64,000 nucleotides of DNA from Bacteroidota bacterium (GCA_027484685.1 JAIXSO010000046.1:1-64000), one strand, 5' to 3'. Counted from the first letter of the stretch, positions 11,701 through 19,551 are shown. Program-made: numbers and translations. Notes: generated by a model from the sequence alone, not told the origin.

Positions 11701-14700
11701 TAACTACACCACCGGCAACTTTATTTTCATACAGAATTGTACCAGGATTAAGTGGTAATGTTAATGTTGGTAGCGGACAAACCTATACTTCGTTAACAGG
11801 AGTTGGTGGTCTATTTGAAGCAGTAAATAATGGCTCGTTAAACGGAAACTTAACTGCTAATATTACTAGTGATTTATTAGAAGATGGTACCAACGGATTG
11901 AATCAAATAAATGAAACTGGGACTGGTAACTATACTCTATCTATTGTTCCCGATGGAACCACAGAAAGATTAATTGTAGGAAATGTTCAAGGTGCTGGTG
12001 ATTTAGGAGGATTAATAAGACTAAATGGTGCTGACAGGGTAAAAATAGATGGAAGTTTTGGAGGAAGCGGTAGATTTTTGAGATTTAGAAATAGGGCATT
12101 TAATACCACCTTTATCGCTAGCGCAACATTTAGATTTCAAAACGATGCTAAATTGGATACGGTTAGAAACTGTTTTATTGAAGGTTCAGATCAAGCTGTA
12201 GGTACTATCCTTTTTGGCACGACAAATGTAGTCGGAGGCTTTGGTAATGATTCTAACGCAGTTATCAATTGTGTTATTAGAGACACAGTTGGCACCTCTA
12301 ATGTAAATCAGATTCCAAATACTGCACTACAGAGCCAAGGCACTTTAGGCTCATTAAACGATTTCAATACCTTTGCCAATAATGAAATATTTAACCATGG
12401 TTTCGCAGCAGTAAATTTGACTGGCACAACTGCTGGTGATTTTTGGAATATTAGTAATAATATTGTTTATCAGGTAATTGTAAGGCCTACTACTGTTACG
12501 CCAATTATATTTCAAATTGATGGAGGAGTAGGACATACTATTTCGAATAATAGTATTGGTGGATCAAATTCTAGTAGAGGCGGAGCTGCTTTCACCGCGC
12601 CAACTACCTTTACTGCAATTAGGGTAATTTCTTCAACGGTGTCTTCGTTTCCAACAACAATTTCTAACAATACAATTTCTAATATTTCAGCAACTGGTGC
12701 ATTTAACGGTATTCAGGCTACCACAGCATTTGCTGCAGCTACACCGTTGAATATTACTGGCAATACCATCACAGGATTAAGTGGTAACCCAGCATTTGGA
12801 ATGTTAATATCAGGTGGAACAGCAACCATTACAAATAATACATTAGACACTATTGTTACTGGAGGTATTACTGGATCAGGTGGCGGTATTCAGTTTGAAG
12901 GTGGTGCAGGAACATCTGCCTTAATTCAAAACAACAGTATTTCAAATTTTAGAACAACAACTAATGCTACTACCCGAGCTGCTGGTATTTCTGTGAATAC
13001 TTCAACTGCTGGTTTGATAACTATTAACAATAATACCATTCGTAATGTGTCTGGAATAGTTACTGGTACGTCTACGGCTCTATCATCTTTCCGTCTTGGG
13101 GGCATTATTGTTCAATCTGCTCCACCAACAGGCTTGTCTATTACAAATAATACCATTGAAAATATAAGAAGCACTGTTACAGGAACAGCTGCTTATGCAC
13201 CAGTTGGTATTCTTGTAACTTCTACTTCGGCTAATTTTAATATTTCGCGAAATAGAATCAGAAATATTGGAGCGGTTGGAACAGGAACAGGAACAAATGC
13301 CCCTGTCATTCATGGCATTCAATTGGCAGGTTCACCTAATAATGCCTTAGTGGCAAACAATCAAATTAGTTTAGGCGACTCTGCATTAAACCAAAGTATC
13401 ATTATGGGAATTAGTGATTATTCTACAACAGCAAATACATTTGCTTATAACACCGTTTTTATCAATGGGATTACAACTGCTGGAGCAAATAACACCTATG
13501 GGTTCTTTAGAAATGATGTGGCATCTAATGTTAATTTAATTAACAATATTCTTTACAATAAAAGAACAACATTGGGAACGGGTAATAATTATGCTGTGGG
13601 TGCATTGTCTAACTTACTAGTATCAAGTGCCAATATTAATTATAATTTTATGGTTGTAAATGATACCAATAGGCTGATAGAATTGCCAGTAGGTATTGCT
13701 AATGGATGGTCAATATTAAATACATTATACACCACTACTTATAATACCAATTGGGCTGAAAGAACTAGCAACGTGTTGGCTAATAATTTATTTGTTGATA
13801 CACTAATGGGTAATTTAGGAATTGTAACTTCAAATCCTGAGGCTTGGTTTGCTAATGGTAAGGGCGAAAGAATTATTACTGTTTCTGGCGATTATAATAA
13901 CGCCAGTGGTGTGCGTTCAACTACTATTGCAGGTGGTGCTACCGATATTGGTTCGGTTGAATTTACTCCAACTTCTACGCCTCCAATTGCATTTGCCGAT
14001 AAAACTCCAGCAGCTAACGATAGTACTCAATTCTTCTTTGGTAGCCGTATGGTAGCTAAAGCTGTTTGGGGAACCGTTGGTACTTTACCATCAAGTGTTG
14101 CTTTAAGATATTTCTCAGGTGTTAACCCACCTAATACTATCGCAGGTTCTACCTTTATGAATGCTTATTGGAACATGCAAGCTACAGGTGGAAGTGGTTA
14201 TAGCTACAACTTAACTTTAGTTCAGGATTCAGCAGTATTAGGCACTGTAGGTAGTGTTACCGATTTACAAATGGTTAAATATTTAGGAACTGGTACTAAT
14301 TGGAATAGAATTGCTGCAACTACAGTTAATAATGTAACTGGATTTATGAATGCAAATAGCAATAACACACTTGGTATATTTAGTGCTACCAATGGTGCTT
14401 CAAATCCTTTGCCTGTTAAGTTAATTGCATTAACTGCTTCAGCTAAAAATAACAATGTTTTAGTTTCATGGACTACTGCTAGCGAGGAAAACAACAAAGG
14501 TTTTGAAGTAGAAAGTTCAATAGATGGTAAAAACTTTAAATTCTTAGGTTTTGTTAAAGGTGCTGTTAACAGCAATACTTTATCAAACTATAATTTAGTT
14601 GATGCCAATGCTTTTGTGAACAATGCTAGCAACATAATTTACTACAGACTAAAACAATTGGACTTAGACGGTCAATTCACTTATTCAAAAGTGGTTTCAG

Positions 14701-14978
14701 TTAATAATAATGACAATAAAGCTGAAAACGTATTTGAGGTTTTCCCTAATCCATTTAATACTGAGTTTAACATAGTTGTTAACGCTACAGAGGAAGGTAA
14801 TGCTACTGTTGAAACTATTGATTTACAAGGTAAAGTATTAGTAAGTAAAAACTTTAATACTGTTAATGGTTTAAATACTTTGAATATAAATGATTTACCT
14901 AATTTAAATGCAGGTATTTATGTAGTGAAAGTTACAGTTAATGGACAAACGTTTGTTCATAAATTAGTTAAAAACTAA
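5745..14978 (+). CDS. Giant secreted parallel beta-helix protein with T9SS type-A sorting domain
   Basis: A 3077-residue surface or secreted protein. Residues 1 to about 33 are a signal peptide ending near KVNAQA. Three long parallel beta-helix modules follow, starting near residues 37, 1063 and 2002. Each opens with a related segment (the second and third share NVGxGQTYxxxT) and then has many short turns rich in Asn, Thr, Ser and Gly, such as NNNTI and SNNxI. Residues about 912-1055 resemble the BNR-associated N-terminal domain (NYFWVTYDVKSTA). Near 2888 there is a strand domain with VSWTTASEENNKGFEVE, and the last 80 or so residues are a type-A sorting domain (FPNPFNTEF...GIYVVKVTVNGQTFVHKLV). 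The sorting domain predicts export by the T9SS. Beta-helix modules of this type bind or cleave polysaccharides or act as adhesins; no catalytic site was recognised. Confidence 0.9.
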   Translation: MIKQLQQFKQLVRAVCIGLVFMGVSNFSKVNAQALTGSKTIPSTNFPTIKSAVDSLNAQGVGTGGVTFNITPGYTETTLATIALTATGTVTNPIVFQKDPLTSGANPLITAYVGTLLASSTTSVDGIWSFTGSDYVTIDGIDLLDPISNTTPTTTMEFGYGFFKASATDGANNNTIRNCTITLNRVNGTAATGPRWQGSVGIELSACTPLAVGTTIVQTTVAGASSNNKFYSNTIQNCNGGIALGGAAVAAPFTLADLNNDVGGNSLATGNTIINFGGGVGVTLACMAVWASNQWSFNISYNTINNNTGTGVNHGGTNRGIFAAANSPGASANINNNTITIAAGPTVGASNWNIDIEMAQSGANGNVINVNNNRLLNCTHLAAATSTVPYTAIWLNTAASTVNCNNNYIYGFTYNGTQISHCILSQLAGIGTLNINNNIIDSTVLGGTGVGTHNGIGITAIPTLVQNINGNTITRTFLNATGTGTKTLNGINTLATSLPTTNINDNLIDSISRNGTTGGTTVGILQTGGTTGTSTVNVRRNTVRNISISGTGTASTLNGIQLSTGTIICDSNTVFNLSCLKATGTGTLSGISDAASPTNETFSNNRIYNLTHFGTGVVNGLFTNTVAGTRLVTNNQVYSLVGNGGNIIGLSMITSSPTITRNRIYSLRSNGTTTGTVFGISLTTLGAAGSATIANNLIDSLVAPNYTGTADAIRGISSTITTAFTSLRIYYNTVRLSATTGGANFSSAALFFTGGTTASTATLDLRNNILINNSIANGTGNAVALRNSTTGISNYASTSNNNLFYAGVPSAANLIYHDGTNSDQTIAAFKARLATFEQASITENPTFISLNGASPDYLHLDLLTPTRCESGAANIAGFTTDVDNVIRQGNAGYAGTGSAPDIGADEGEFLGIPMVIDSVMVDQITAAAPLNSVNQNIVAIRVHASNSFNALNLSSLKLNTNGTTNVNDIQNARVYFTGNSAVFAPTNQYGSVVTAPNGTFYVSGSRVLNAGVNYFWVTYDVKSTATTNNFIDVRVDSLVIGGNNTAPVNGDPTGSRKILGPLAGNYNVGVGQTYPTITSAAADLTALGVSGPTTFILKDALYNSTTGEVFPIVFTNYNNSSSINTVTIRPDVGIISRVESANNIAAFDLNGISNLIIDGRQGGVGGFTSGNNLTIANTNVSGPAIRFINEASSNRILYTDLRSNNIIAPGTLGAGVVNFGTTTGLNGNDNNIIRYCDIHEDGLGNPTIGISSIGSATTVATNNDGNIIDSCNIYNFFHPTIATAGIYVGANNGSWVINANRLYQTATITTTGTQTHRAMWITPNTASLTSASGFIITNNFIGGNSSAGTGIYTMAGTTLYQFMGMDISVGIGTATSIQNNTITNMSITGGFTGNNVYGINIANGNVNVGTITGNLIGSTTTNGAITFTTTATNGSMIALRSGAGGTINFSNNIVSGIDLIGNATTVSTGFNGIAGSGGSTIIINNNTIGSTTLANSINMVSTSSTSVSASAFRGIICNSTAIGVVNTITNNIIANLNTNYAATGSQATSLVGIAVTTGTSTIAGNIIRNLTSATQTTAGGSTSAIVGLAYTSATAPALISGNNINNLVLTGTSTSAAVQCEGLFYGGPTSGTNIIRKNNIHSLSLNAVNPAVFLTAMDIGSGLVTISNNMIRLGYDSLGNSITAPCIFRGISKNVAITNVYFNSIYIGGAGVGTSATNTFAFQRTASATSDDVRNNIFVNARSNASTGGKHYQVFLINNTTITLNNNIYFGGGTGAVFGTLNNGTSDVLNYTSGWLSSDINSGVADPHFINAGGSAQTGDLHISSSLATPIEANGILISSITDDIDGELRSGLSPTDIGADAGNFIPLDIFAPVISAPITSNTSSTGDRILNINISDATGIPNTLGNEPKVYFKKSFLGTYNSTSAVRTSGSAQNGQWSFTIAASTMGGLSIGDSVYFYLVAQDSSLGNNLSSLPAGAIGSSVNSITTPPATLFSYRIVPGLSGNVNVGSGQTYTSLTGVGGLFEAVNNGSLNGNLTANITSDLLEDGTNGLNQINETGTGNYTLSIVPDGTTERLIVGNVQGAGDLGGLIRLNGADRVKIDGSFGGSGRFLRFRNRAFNTTFIASATFRFQNDAKLDTVRNCFIEGSDQAVGTILFGTTNVVGGFGNDSNAVINCVIRDTVGTSNVNQIPNTALQSQGTLGSLNDFNTFANNEIFNHGFAAVNLTGTTAGDFWNISNNIVYQVIVRPTTVTPIIFQIDGGVGHTISNNSIGGSNSSRGGAAFTAPTTFTAIRVISSTVSSFPTTISNNTISNISATGAFNGIQATTAFAAATPLNITGNTITGLSGNPAFGMLISGGTATITNNTLDTIVTGGITGSGGGIQFEGGAGTSALIQNNSISNFRTTTNATTRAAGISVNTSTAGLITINNNTIRNVSGIVTGTSTALSSFRLGGIIVQSAPPTGLSITNNTIENIRSTVTGTAAYAPVGILVTSTSANFNISRNRIRNIGAVGTGTGTNAPVIHGIQLAGSPNNALVANNQISLGDSALNQSIIMGISDYSTTANTFAYNTVFINGITTAGANNTYGFFRNDVASNVNLINNILYNKRTTLGTGNNYAVGALSNLLVSSANINYNFMVVNDTNRLIELPVGIANGWSILNTLYTTTYNTNWAERTSNVLANNLFVDTLMGNLGIVTSNPEAWFANGKGERIITVSGDYNNASGVRSTTIAGGATDIGSVEFTPTSTPPIAFADKTPAANDSTQFFFGSRMVAKAVWGTVGTLPSSVALRYFSGVNPPNTIAGSTFMNAYWNMQATGGSGYSYNLTLVQDSAVLGTVGSVTDLQMVKYLGTGTNWNRIAATTVNNVTGFMNANSNNTLGIFSATNGASNPLPVKLIALTASAKNNNVLVSWTTASEENNKGFEVESSIDGKNFKFLGFVKGAVNSNTLSNYNLVDANAFVNNASNIIYYRLKQLDLDGQFTYSKVVSVNNNDNKAENVFEVFPNPFNTEFNIVVNATEEGNATVETIDLQGKVLVSKNFNTVNGLNTLNINDLPNLNAGIYVVKVTVNGQTFVHKLVKN

Positions 14979-14996
14979 TTGTAGCTGTAAGCAAAT

Positions 14997-15034
14997 AAAA
15001 AGGGGCTGTTTCAATTGAAATAGCCCCTTTTTTT
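14997..15034. terminator. Strong bidirectional terminator
   Basis: AAAAGGGGCTGTTTC and its complement GAAATAGCCCCTTTT flank an AATT loop, with T-runs on both strands. It sits between the convergent giant gene and nadD and can serve both. Confidence 0.9.
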
Positions 15035-15054
15035 ATGAATAATGCAAAAAAAAA

Positions 15055-15630
15055 TTATTGATAAAGATGGTGTTCATCAATAAACTCTTTAACAACTTTT
15101 GGCACCAAATACCTGATTGATTTACCTGCTTGCAAGGTTTCTCTGATATAAGTAGATGAAATATTGAGTAAAGGAACCTCATACAAACTTATTTTTTTGT
15201 GGTTGGCTAATAATGGGTTTTCATGAAATCCAGCCCTGCGATACACGAATAGCTGATAGTTTTCTAAAATACTTTCGTAGTTTTTCCATAAATGAAAACT
15301 CTGCAGATTATCGCCACCAATAATGGGAGTAAATTGGTGTTCGGGATATTTTTCAGCAAGCGTTGTTAGGGTTAAATAGGTGTAATTAGGTTTGGGCATT
15401 CCAAATTCAATATTGCATGCTTCAAATCGGTTATCATCGGCAATGGCCATTTCTAACATTTTTAAACGCAAATTTTCATCCAATAGTTCATCGTTTACTT
15501 TAAATGGATTTTGCGGACTTACCACAAACCAAATTTTATCCAACTCGGTATATTCTACCATATAATTGGCTATTAATAAATGCCCTGTATGAATGGGATT
15601 AAACGACCCAAATAACAAACCTATTTTCAT
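15055..15630 (-). CDS. nadD: Nicotinate-nucleotide adenylyltransferase
   Basis: This enzyme transfers AMP from ATP to nicotinate mononucleotide, giving deamido-NAD in NAD synthesis. The 191-residue protein has the nucleotidyltransferase signature GSFNPIHTGH at residues 8-17 and the C-terminal ISSTYIRE motif that binds ATP phosphates. The length is normal for NadD. The ATG at 15630 lies three bases after the gmk stop, so it is the last gene of a yicC-gmk-nadD operon and ends at the bidirectional terminator. Confidence 0.95.
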   Translation of the reverse strand: MKIGLLFGSFNPIHTGHLLIANYMVEYTELDKIWFVVSPQNPFKVNDELLDENLRLKMLEMAIADDNRFEACNIEFGMPKPNYTYLTLTTLAEKYPEHQFTPIIGGDNLQSFHLWKNYESILENYQLFVYRRAGFHENPLLANHKKISLYEVPLLNISSTYIRETLQAGKSIRYLVPKVVKEFIDEHHLYQ

Positions 15631-15633
15631 TAT

Positions 15634-16197
15634 CTATTTTGCTATAAAGTCATTTACTAATTGTTCTGCTTTTTGCAATGCTTCAGGTAAATTTTCATTT
15701 ACCAAAACAGTTTCAAATTTGCTTTCATAAGCCAATTCTAAAACAGCTTTTCCAACCCTTACTTGCAAGGTTTCTTCAGTTTCAGTTGAACGTTCTTTTA
15801 ACCTTTGCGCCAAAATTTCCACACTTGGTGGTTTAACAAAAATGGCCAAGGCTTTATTTTCAAAGTGCTTTTTAAGGTTCAATCCGCCTACTACATCTAC
15901 ATCAAAAATCACTACTTTACCTTCAGCCCAAATCCTGTCAATTTCCGACTTTAAAGTACCATAAAAATTACCTCCATACACCTCTTCATATTCTAAAAAC
16001 TCACCATGAACCAGTTTGTTTTTAAAATCTTCGTGAGTTAAAAAATAATAATCTTTACCATGTACCTCATTGGCTCTTTGCGTGCGTGTACAAGCTGATA
16101 CTGAAAAGGCCAATTGCTTATTTACACTTAATAAATGTTTTACAATAGTGGTTTTTCCGCTGCCACTTGGCGCACAAAATATAATTACTTTATTCAT
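15634..16197 (-). CDS. gmk: Guanylate kinase
   Basis: This kinase phosphorylates GMP to GDP with ATP. The 187 residues contain the P-loop APSGSGKTT at 9-17, the GMP-binding segment VSACTRTQRANEVHGKDYYF (about residues 33-52) and GEFLEYEEVYGGNFYGT, as in the family. The gene sits between yicC and nadD on the same strand, three bases from nadD. This order is common in Bacteroidota. Confidence 0.95.
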   Translation of the reverse strand: MNKVIIFCAPSGSGKTTIVKHLLSVNKQLAFSVSACTRTQRANEVHGKDYYFLTHEDFKNKLVHGEFLEYEEVYGGNFYGTLKSEIDRIWAEGKVVIFDVDVVGGLNLKKHFENKALAIFVKPPSVEILAQRLKERSTETEETLQVRVGKAVLELAYESKFETVLVNENLPEALQKAEQLVNDFIAK

Positions 16198-16292
16198 TTA
16201 TTCTTTTTTTGTTTCCCGCAGATTTCGTTGATAACCGCAGAAATCTGTATAATTAATTTCTGTGAAATCTGTGCCATCTGTGGCTGATATAA
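16198..16292. repeat. Short intergenic repeats CGCAGAAATCTG-type
   Basis: Within 95 bases there are three related units: CGCAGATTTCGTTGATAACC, then CGCAGAAATCTGT, then GTGAAATCTGTGCCATCTGT. Such simple repeats lie between genes elsewhere in this window too (for example beside metH). They are inside the yicC-gmk operon and would be transcribed. Confidence 0.45.
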
Positions 16293-17165
16293 TTAGCAAA
16301 TATTATTGATTTGTTCCTTAATTTTCTCTAATTCATCTTTCATTTCTACCACCAATCGCTGCATATTGCTATCGTTGCTTTTGCTACCAATTGTATTGAT
16401 TTCTCTGCCCATTTCTTGAGCTATAAAACCTAATTTTTTACCATTAGTATCTTGTTTTAAAGTTTCTAAAAAGAAAGTACAATGCTCGGTTAACCTCGAT
16501 TTTTCCTCGTTAATATCTAGTTTTTCAATATAATAAATCAACTCTTGTTCAAAACGGTTTTTATCAATCAAATCGGTTTGTAAACTACTTAATTCCTTAG
16601 CAATTTTGGCTCTTACATTTTCTATTCTTGCTGTTTCAAAAGGCGCTAACGCAATCAATTTACCTTGAATACTTTGGCATAAATTAATCAATTCAGTGGC
16701 TAAAATTTCACCTTCGCGTGTTCTAAATTTATTAAACTCAACCAAGGCATTATTAACAGTATTCACAATTATTTTCCAATCATCTTCATTGGTGCCTTCA
16801 TCCTCCTTACTTTGAATAATTCCGGGAAAATCAAAAATTGATTTATAAAGTTGATTACTTGGTATATTAGTTTGTAAAGAAAGGTTGTTTATTTGAGTTA
16901 AATAAAATTGCGCCACATCTTGATTGATGGGCAAATATGAATCGTTGGTGTTTTTGCTTGTGATATTAATACTAATGCTAATGCTGCCTCTTTCTAGCTT
17001 TTTCGATAAATCATTGCGCAGCTCCAACTCCTTATTTTGCAAATTGCGGGGCATACGAATATTAATATCTAAAAACTTACCATTTAAAGCTTTAATATCT
17101 ACTTTGCATAAAAATTGGTCTGTATCGGTTTCAGCTTGCCCAAAACCCGTCATTGATTTTATCAT
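16293..17165 (-). CDS. yicC: YicC/YloC-family endoribonuclease
   Basis: This family of RNA-cleaving stress proteins carries an N-terminal YicC domain and a C-terminal DUF1732 domain. The 290 residues begin with the conserved IKSMTGFG and end with AQEMGREINTIGSKSND plus a long helix, both family hallmarks. A TTG nine bases upstream is in frame, but the conserved start is the ATG at 17163-17165. The gene leads the operon with gmk and nadD. Confidence 0.9.
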   Translation of the reverse strand: MIKSMTGFGQAETDTDQFLCKVDIKALNGKFLDINIRMPRNLQNKELELRNDLSKKLERGSISISINITSKNTNDSYLPINQDVAQFYLTQINNLSLQTNIPSNQLYKSIFDFPGIIQSKEDEGTNEDDWKIIVNTVNNALVEFNKFRTREGEILATELINLCQSIQGKLIALAPFETARIENVRAKIAKELSSLQTDLIDKNRFEQELIYYIEKLDINEEKSRLTEHCTFFLETLKQDTNGKKLGFIAQEMGREINTIGSKSNDSNMQRLVVEMKDELEKIKEQINNIC

Positions 17166-17316
17166 AATTTTCAAAAAAAAGAAAGCGAAAGTAGGTTAAA
17201 TTTGTGAATTATGATTTATGATTTGTGAAGTTCACTATAAGTATTGAATTCATTAGCATCAAGACAAAAATCAAAACTCACTTAATCTTTTAATCATGCA
17301 ATCATTCAATTTAGCT

Positions 17317-17324
17317 TATATTTG
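17317..17324 (+). promoter_or_regulatory. TAnnTTTG -7 element in front of crcB
   Basis: TATATTTG matches the Bacteroidota -7 consensus and ends six bases before the crcB ATG at 17331. If used, the message would be almost leaderless. No clear -33 TTG is seen at the right distance, so the call is tentative. Confidence 0.4.
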
Positions 17325-17330
17325 CCTTTC

Positions 17331-17717
17331 ATGAAATCAATAATTTTTGTAGCCCTTGGAGGTGCTTTGGGAGCGGTTTTACGCTATTTGTTTTCTGTAT
17401 TGTTAAAAGATTACACCCAAGTACAGTTTCCAATTAACACCTTTTTGGTAAATGCCATAGGTTGCTTTTGCATTGGTTTGTGTTATGCTTTATTTTTAAA
17501 TGCTTCGACTCCGCTCAGCAACCCCAATCATTTCGATACCATCAAATTGCTGCTTATAGTTGGCATATTAGGTGGTTTTACTACGTATTCATCATTCGCT
17601 TTTGAAACCATTACCATGTTCAAACAACAACTTTTTAAACAGGCTTTTGCTTATATTTTATTAACCAATTTGGTATGCATTGCTTTTGCTTACTTAGGAT
17701 TTTCAATTAAAAGCTAA
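17331..17717 (+). CDS. crcB: Fluoride ion channel CrcB/Fluc
   Basis: This small membrane protein exports fluoride as a dual-topology dimer. The 128 residues have four hydrophobic helices, the N-terminal GGALGAVLRYLFS motif, FLVNAIGCFCIG in helix 2 and the conserved GGFTTYSSFAFET in helix 3, where the Phe residues line the pore. ATG at 17331 is preferred to an in-frame TTG at 17322, which overlaps the putative -7 element. No fluoride riboswitch was found upstream. Its stop overlaps the rsgA start (TAATG), so the two genes are coupled. Confidence 0.92.
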   Translation: MKSIIFVALGGALGAVLRYLFSVLLKDYTQVQFPINTFLVNAIGCFCIGLCYALFLNASTPLSNPNHFDTIKLLLIVGILGGFTTYSSFAFETITMFKQQLFKQAFAYILLTNLVCIAFAYLGFSIKS

Positions 17718-18640
17718 TGGAAGGAATTGTTGTAAAATCAACGGGAAGTTGGTACGAAGTAATGAAACCCGATTTGCAAATTGTAAATTGTAGGTTAAAA
17801 GGTAAGTTTAGATTGCAAGGTTTAAAACACACCAATCCTGTTACTGTTGGCGATAAAGTAAATTTTGAAATGGAACCCAATAGCGAAAATGGTGTGATTT
17901 TTTCAATTGAAAATCGAAAAAATTATATCATTCGTAAGGCTAGCAATCTTTCAAAACAAACACACATTATAGCCAGTAATATTGACCAAGCTATATTAAT
18001 GGTAACTATTGCTTTTCCTACTACTTCGCTAGGTTTTATTGATCGTTTTTTAGCTACAGCCGAAGCTTACCATATTCCAACTACCATTATTTTTAATAAA
18101 GTAGATTTATGTACGGATATATTGGATGATGTATTGAACGATACCATTCATTTATACCATAATCAAGTTGGGTATAATTACATAAAAACTTCCGTAAATG
18201 ACCAAATAGGGTTAGATGAAGTAAAGGCTTTATTGAAAGATAAAACCACTTTGGTTGCAGGTCATTCGGGTGTGGGGAAATCATCTCTTTTAAACGGAAT
18301 TGAGCCTAACTTAAATTTAAAAACTGGTGAAATTTCAAAGTCGAGTTTTAATGGGCAACATACCACCACTTTTGCACAAATGCATCCATTGAGTTTTGGT
18401 GGATTTATTATTGATACACCTGGAATTAGAGAGTTTGGAGTAGTAGATTTAAACAATGCAGAACTATCGCATTATTTTAAAGAAATGAAACCCTATATTG
18501 GTAAATGTAAATTCAATAATTGCAAACACATGAACGAACCTCAATGCGCGGTTTTAGAAGCCATTGAACAAGGTATTATTCCTGCCGAACGTTATCAAAG
18601 TTACCTCAGCATCATGGCCAACGAAGATGTGTTTAATTAG
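17717..18640 (+). CDS. rsgA: Ribosome small-subunit GTPase A
   Basis: This circularly permuted GTPase acts in late maturation of the 30S subunit. Its 307 residues show an N-terminal OB-fold (about 1-70), then G4 NKVD, then G1 GHSGVGKSSLLN, then G3 DTPGIREFG, the permuted order typical of RsgA/YjeQ. The C-terminal zinc motif contains CKFNNCKHMNEPQC. The ATG overlaps the crcB stop by one base. The ORF that carries the DUF559 cassette begins 11 bases downstream. Confidence 0.95.
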   Translation: MEGIVVKSTGSWYEVMKPDLQIVNCRLKGKFRLQGLKHTNPVTVGDKVNFEMEPNSENGVIFSIENRKNYIIRKASNLSKQTHIIASNIDQAILMVTIAFPTTSLGFIDRFLATAEAYHIPTTIIFNKVDLCTDILDDVLNDTIHLYHNQVGYNYIKTSVNDQIGLDEVKALLKDKTTLVAGHSGVGKSSLLNGIEPNLNLKTGEISKSSFNGQHTTTFAQMHPLSFGGFIIDTPGIREFGVVDLNNAELSHYFKEMKPYIGKCKFNNCKHMNEPQCAVLEAIEQGIIPAERYQSYLSIMANEDVFN

Positions 18641-18651
18641 GGTTGTATGAA

Positions 18652-19548
18652 ATGACTTTTGAAGAATATTTTACCTATTTAAACCAACTTGTAAAAGTTG
18701 AAAATATTCAGAGTGAATCATTTTCTGAAAATTTAGCTATACTATTAAAAGCATTTATTGATTATAAAAATGGTTCTTCTAATATTGAATTCAAAAATTG
18801 CGGGCTGTCAAATTCCCCTCAAAAAGAGGGGTTGTCGCAGACCGGGGAGTTAAAAAAGCCATATAGAGTTATTGCTATTAATGATATTATTTTAACTCAA
18901 AATCCAATTACAGAACTGCCTTTTAACCCTAATTTGAAAGAAAAAGCAAAGCAGTTAAGGCAAGCTAGAAATTTATCGGAAGTATTGTTTTGGAAACAAG
19001 TAACTAAAGGTGGTTTTCATAATATTGACTTTGATAGGCAACGAGTTATTGGTAACTATATAGTCGATTTCTATGTTAAAAGGTTCGGTTTGGTTATTGA
19101 AATTGATGGTTCTAGCCACGATAGTAAAATGGAGTATGATATTGAAAGAGAAGCATTTTTAAAGCAGTTGGGCTTAAAGGTTTTTCGAATTAAAGTAGTT
19201 GATGTTTTTAAACGTTTAACTTATGTAATGCAAGAGTTAGAGGGTTTTTTTATTGAGAATTATGCTGATAATTTTGATGGAAATACATTGATTTTGCCAC
19301 CCCGGTCTTCTACCGATAATTATCGGTACACCCCTCCTTCGGAAGGGAATTTTGTTCCCGAACAATTTTCACAAGAGCAGTTTCATAAAATCGTACCAAA
19401 GCACATATACAATTTTAAAATAGGTAATTTCGATCCAATAATTTATTGGTTTGAGTTAAATAAAAACAAGAGTTTTACTCATGATGATTTTTTACATTTT
19501 CAAAAAATTATTATTGCAATTGAACAAACGAAAAAGATATATAATTAA
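18652..19548 (+). CDS. Unknown host ORF carrying an in-frame DUF559 endonuclease-like domain
   Basis: A 298-residue composite protein. The central part (about residues 85-205) is a DUF559 domain of the very-short-patch-repair-like PD-(D/E)XK group: LRQARNLSEVLFWKQVTKGG, the DRQRVIGNYIVDFYV strand pair with a catalytic-type Asp, then GLVIEIDGSSHD and GLKVFRIKVVDV. The residues on either side (MTFEEYFTYLNQLVKVENIQ and FKIGNFDPIIYWFELN to the end) do not belong to DUF559 and look like the two halves of another, unrecognised protein. Inverted repeats encode the junctions (18811-18850 and 19297-19351). The start at 18652 is chosen over an in-frame TTG at 18643. Whether the fusion is functional is unknown. 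Confidence 0.75.
   Translation: MTFEEYFTYLNQLVKVENIQSESFSENLAILLKAFIDYKNGSSNIEFKNCGLSNSPQKEGLSQTGELKKPYRVIAINDIILTQNPITELPFNPNLKEKAKQLRQARNLSEVLFWKQVTKGGFHNIDFDRQRVIGNYIVDFYVKRFGLVIEIDGSSHDSKMEYDIEREAFLKQLGLKVFRIKVVDVFKRLTYVMQELEGFFIENYADNFDGNTLILPPRSSTDNYRYTPPSEGNFVPEQFSQEQFHKIVPKHIYNFKIGNFDPIIYWFELNKNKSFTHDDFLHFQKIIIAIEQTKKIYN
18811..18850. repeat. Left inverted repeat of the DUF559 cassette
   Basis: AATTCCCCTC-AAAAA-GAGGGG followed by GACCGGGGAG. It matches the reverse complement of 19297-19351 (AATTCCCTTC...GAGGGGT...GACCGGGGTGG) and includes its own small hairpin. Confidence 0.75.
19297..19351. repeat. Right inverted repeat of the DUF559 cassette
   Basis: CCACCCCGGTC...CCCCTCCTTCGGAAGGGAATT is the inverted counterpart of 18811-18850. 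It carries an inner palindrome ACCGATAATTATCGGT at about 19312-19327 that the left copy lacks. Confidence 0.75.
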
Positions 19549-19551
19549 CCC

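Noticed and set aside
6146-14575. Many minus-strand ORFs inside the giant beta-helix gene
   Set aside because: They are translations opposite biased Asn/Thr codons (giving Val/Ile/Leu-rich sequence), without starts, promoters or domains.
17200-17330. Fluoride riboswitch before crcB
   Set aside because: No fluoride aptamer consensus is visible, and the putative promoter leaves no room for a leader.
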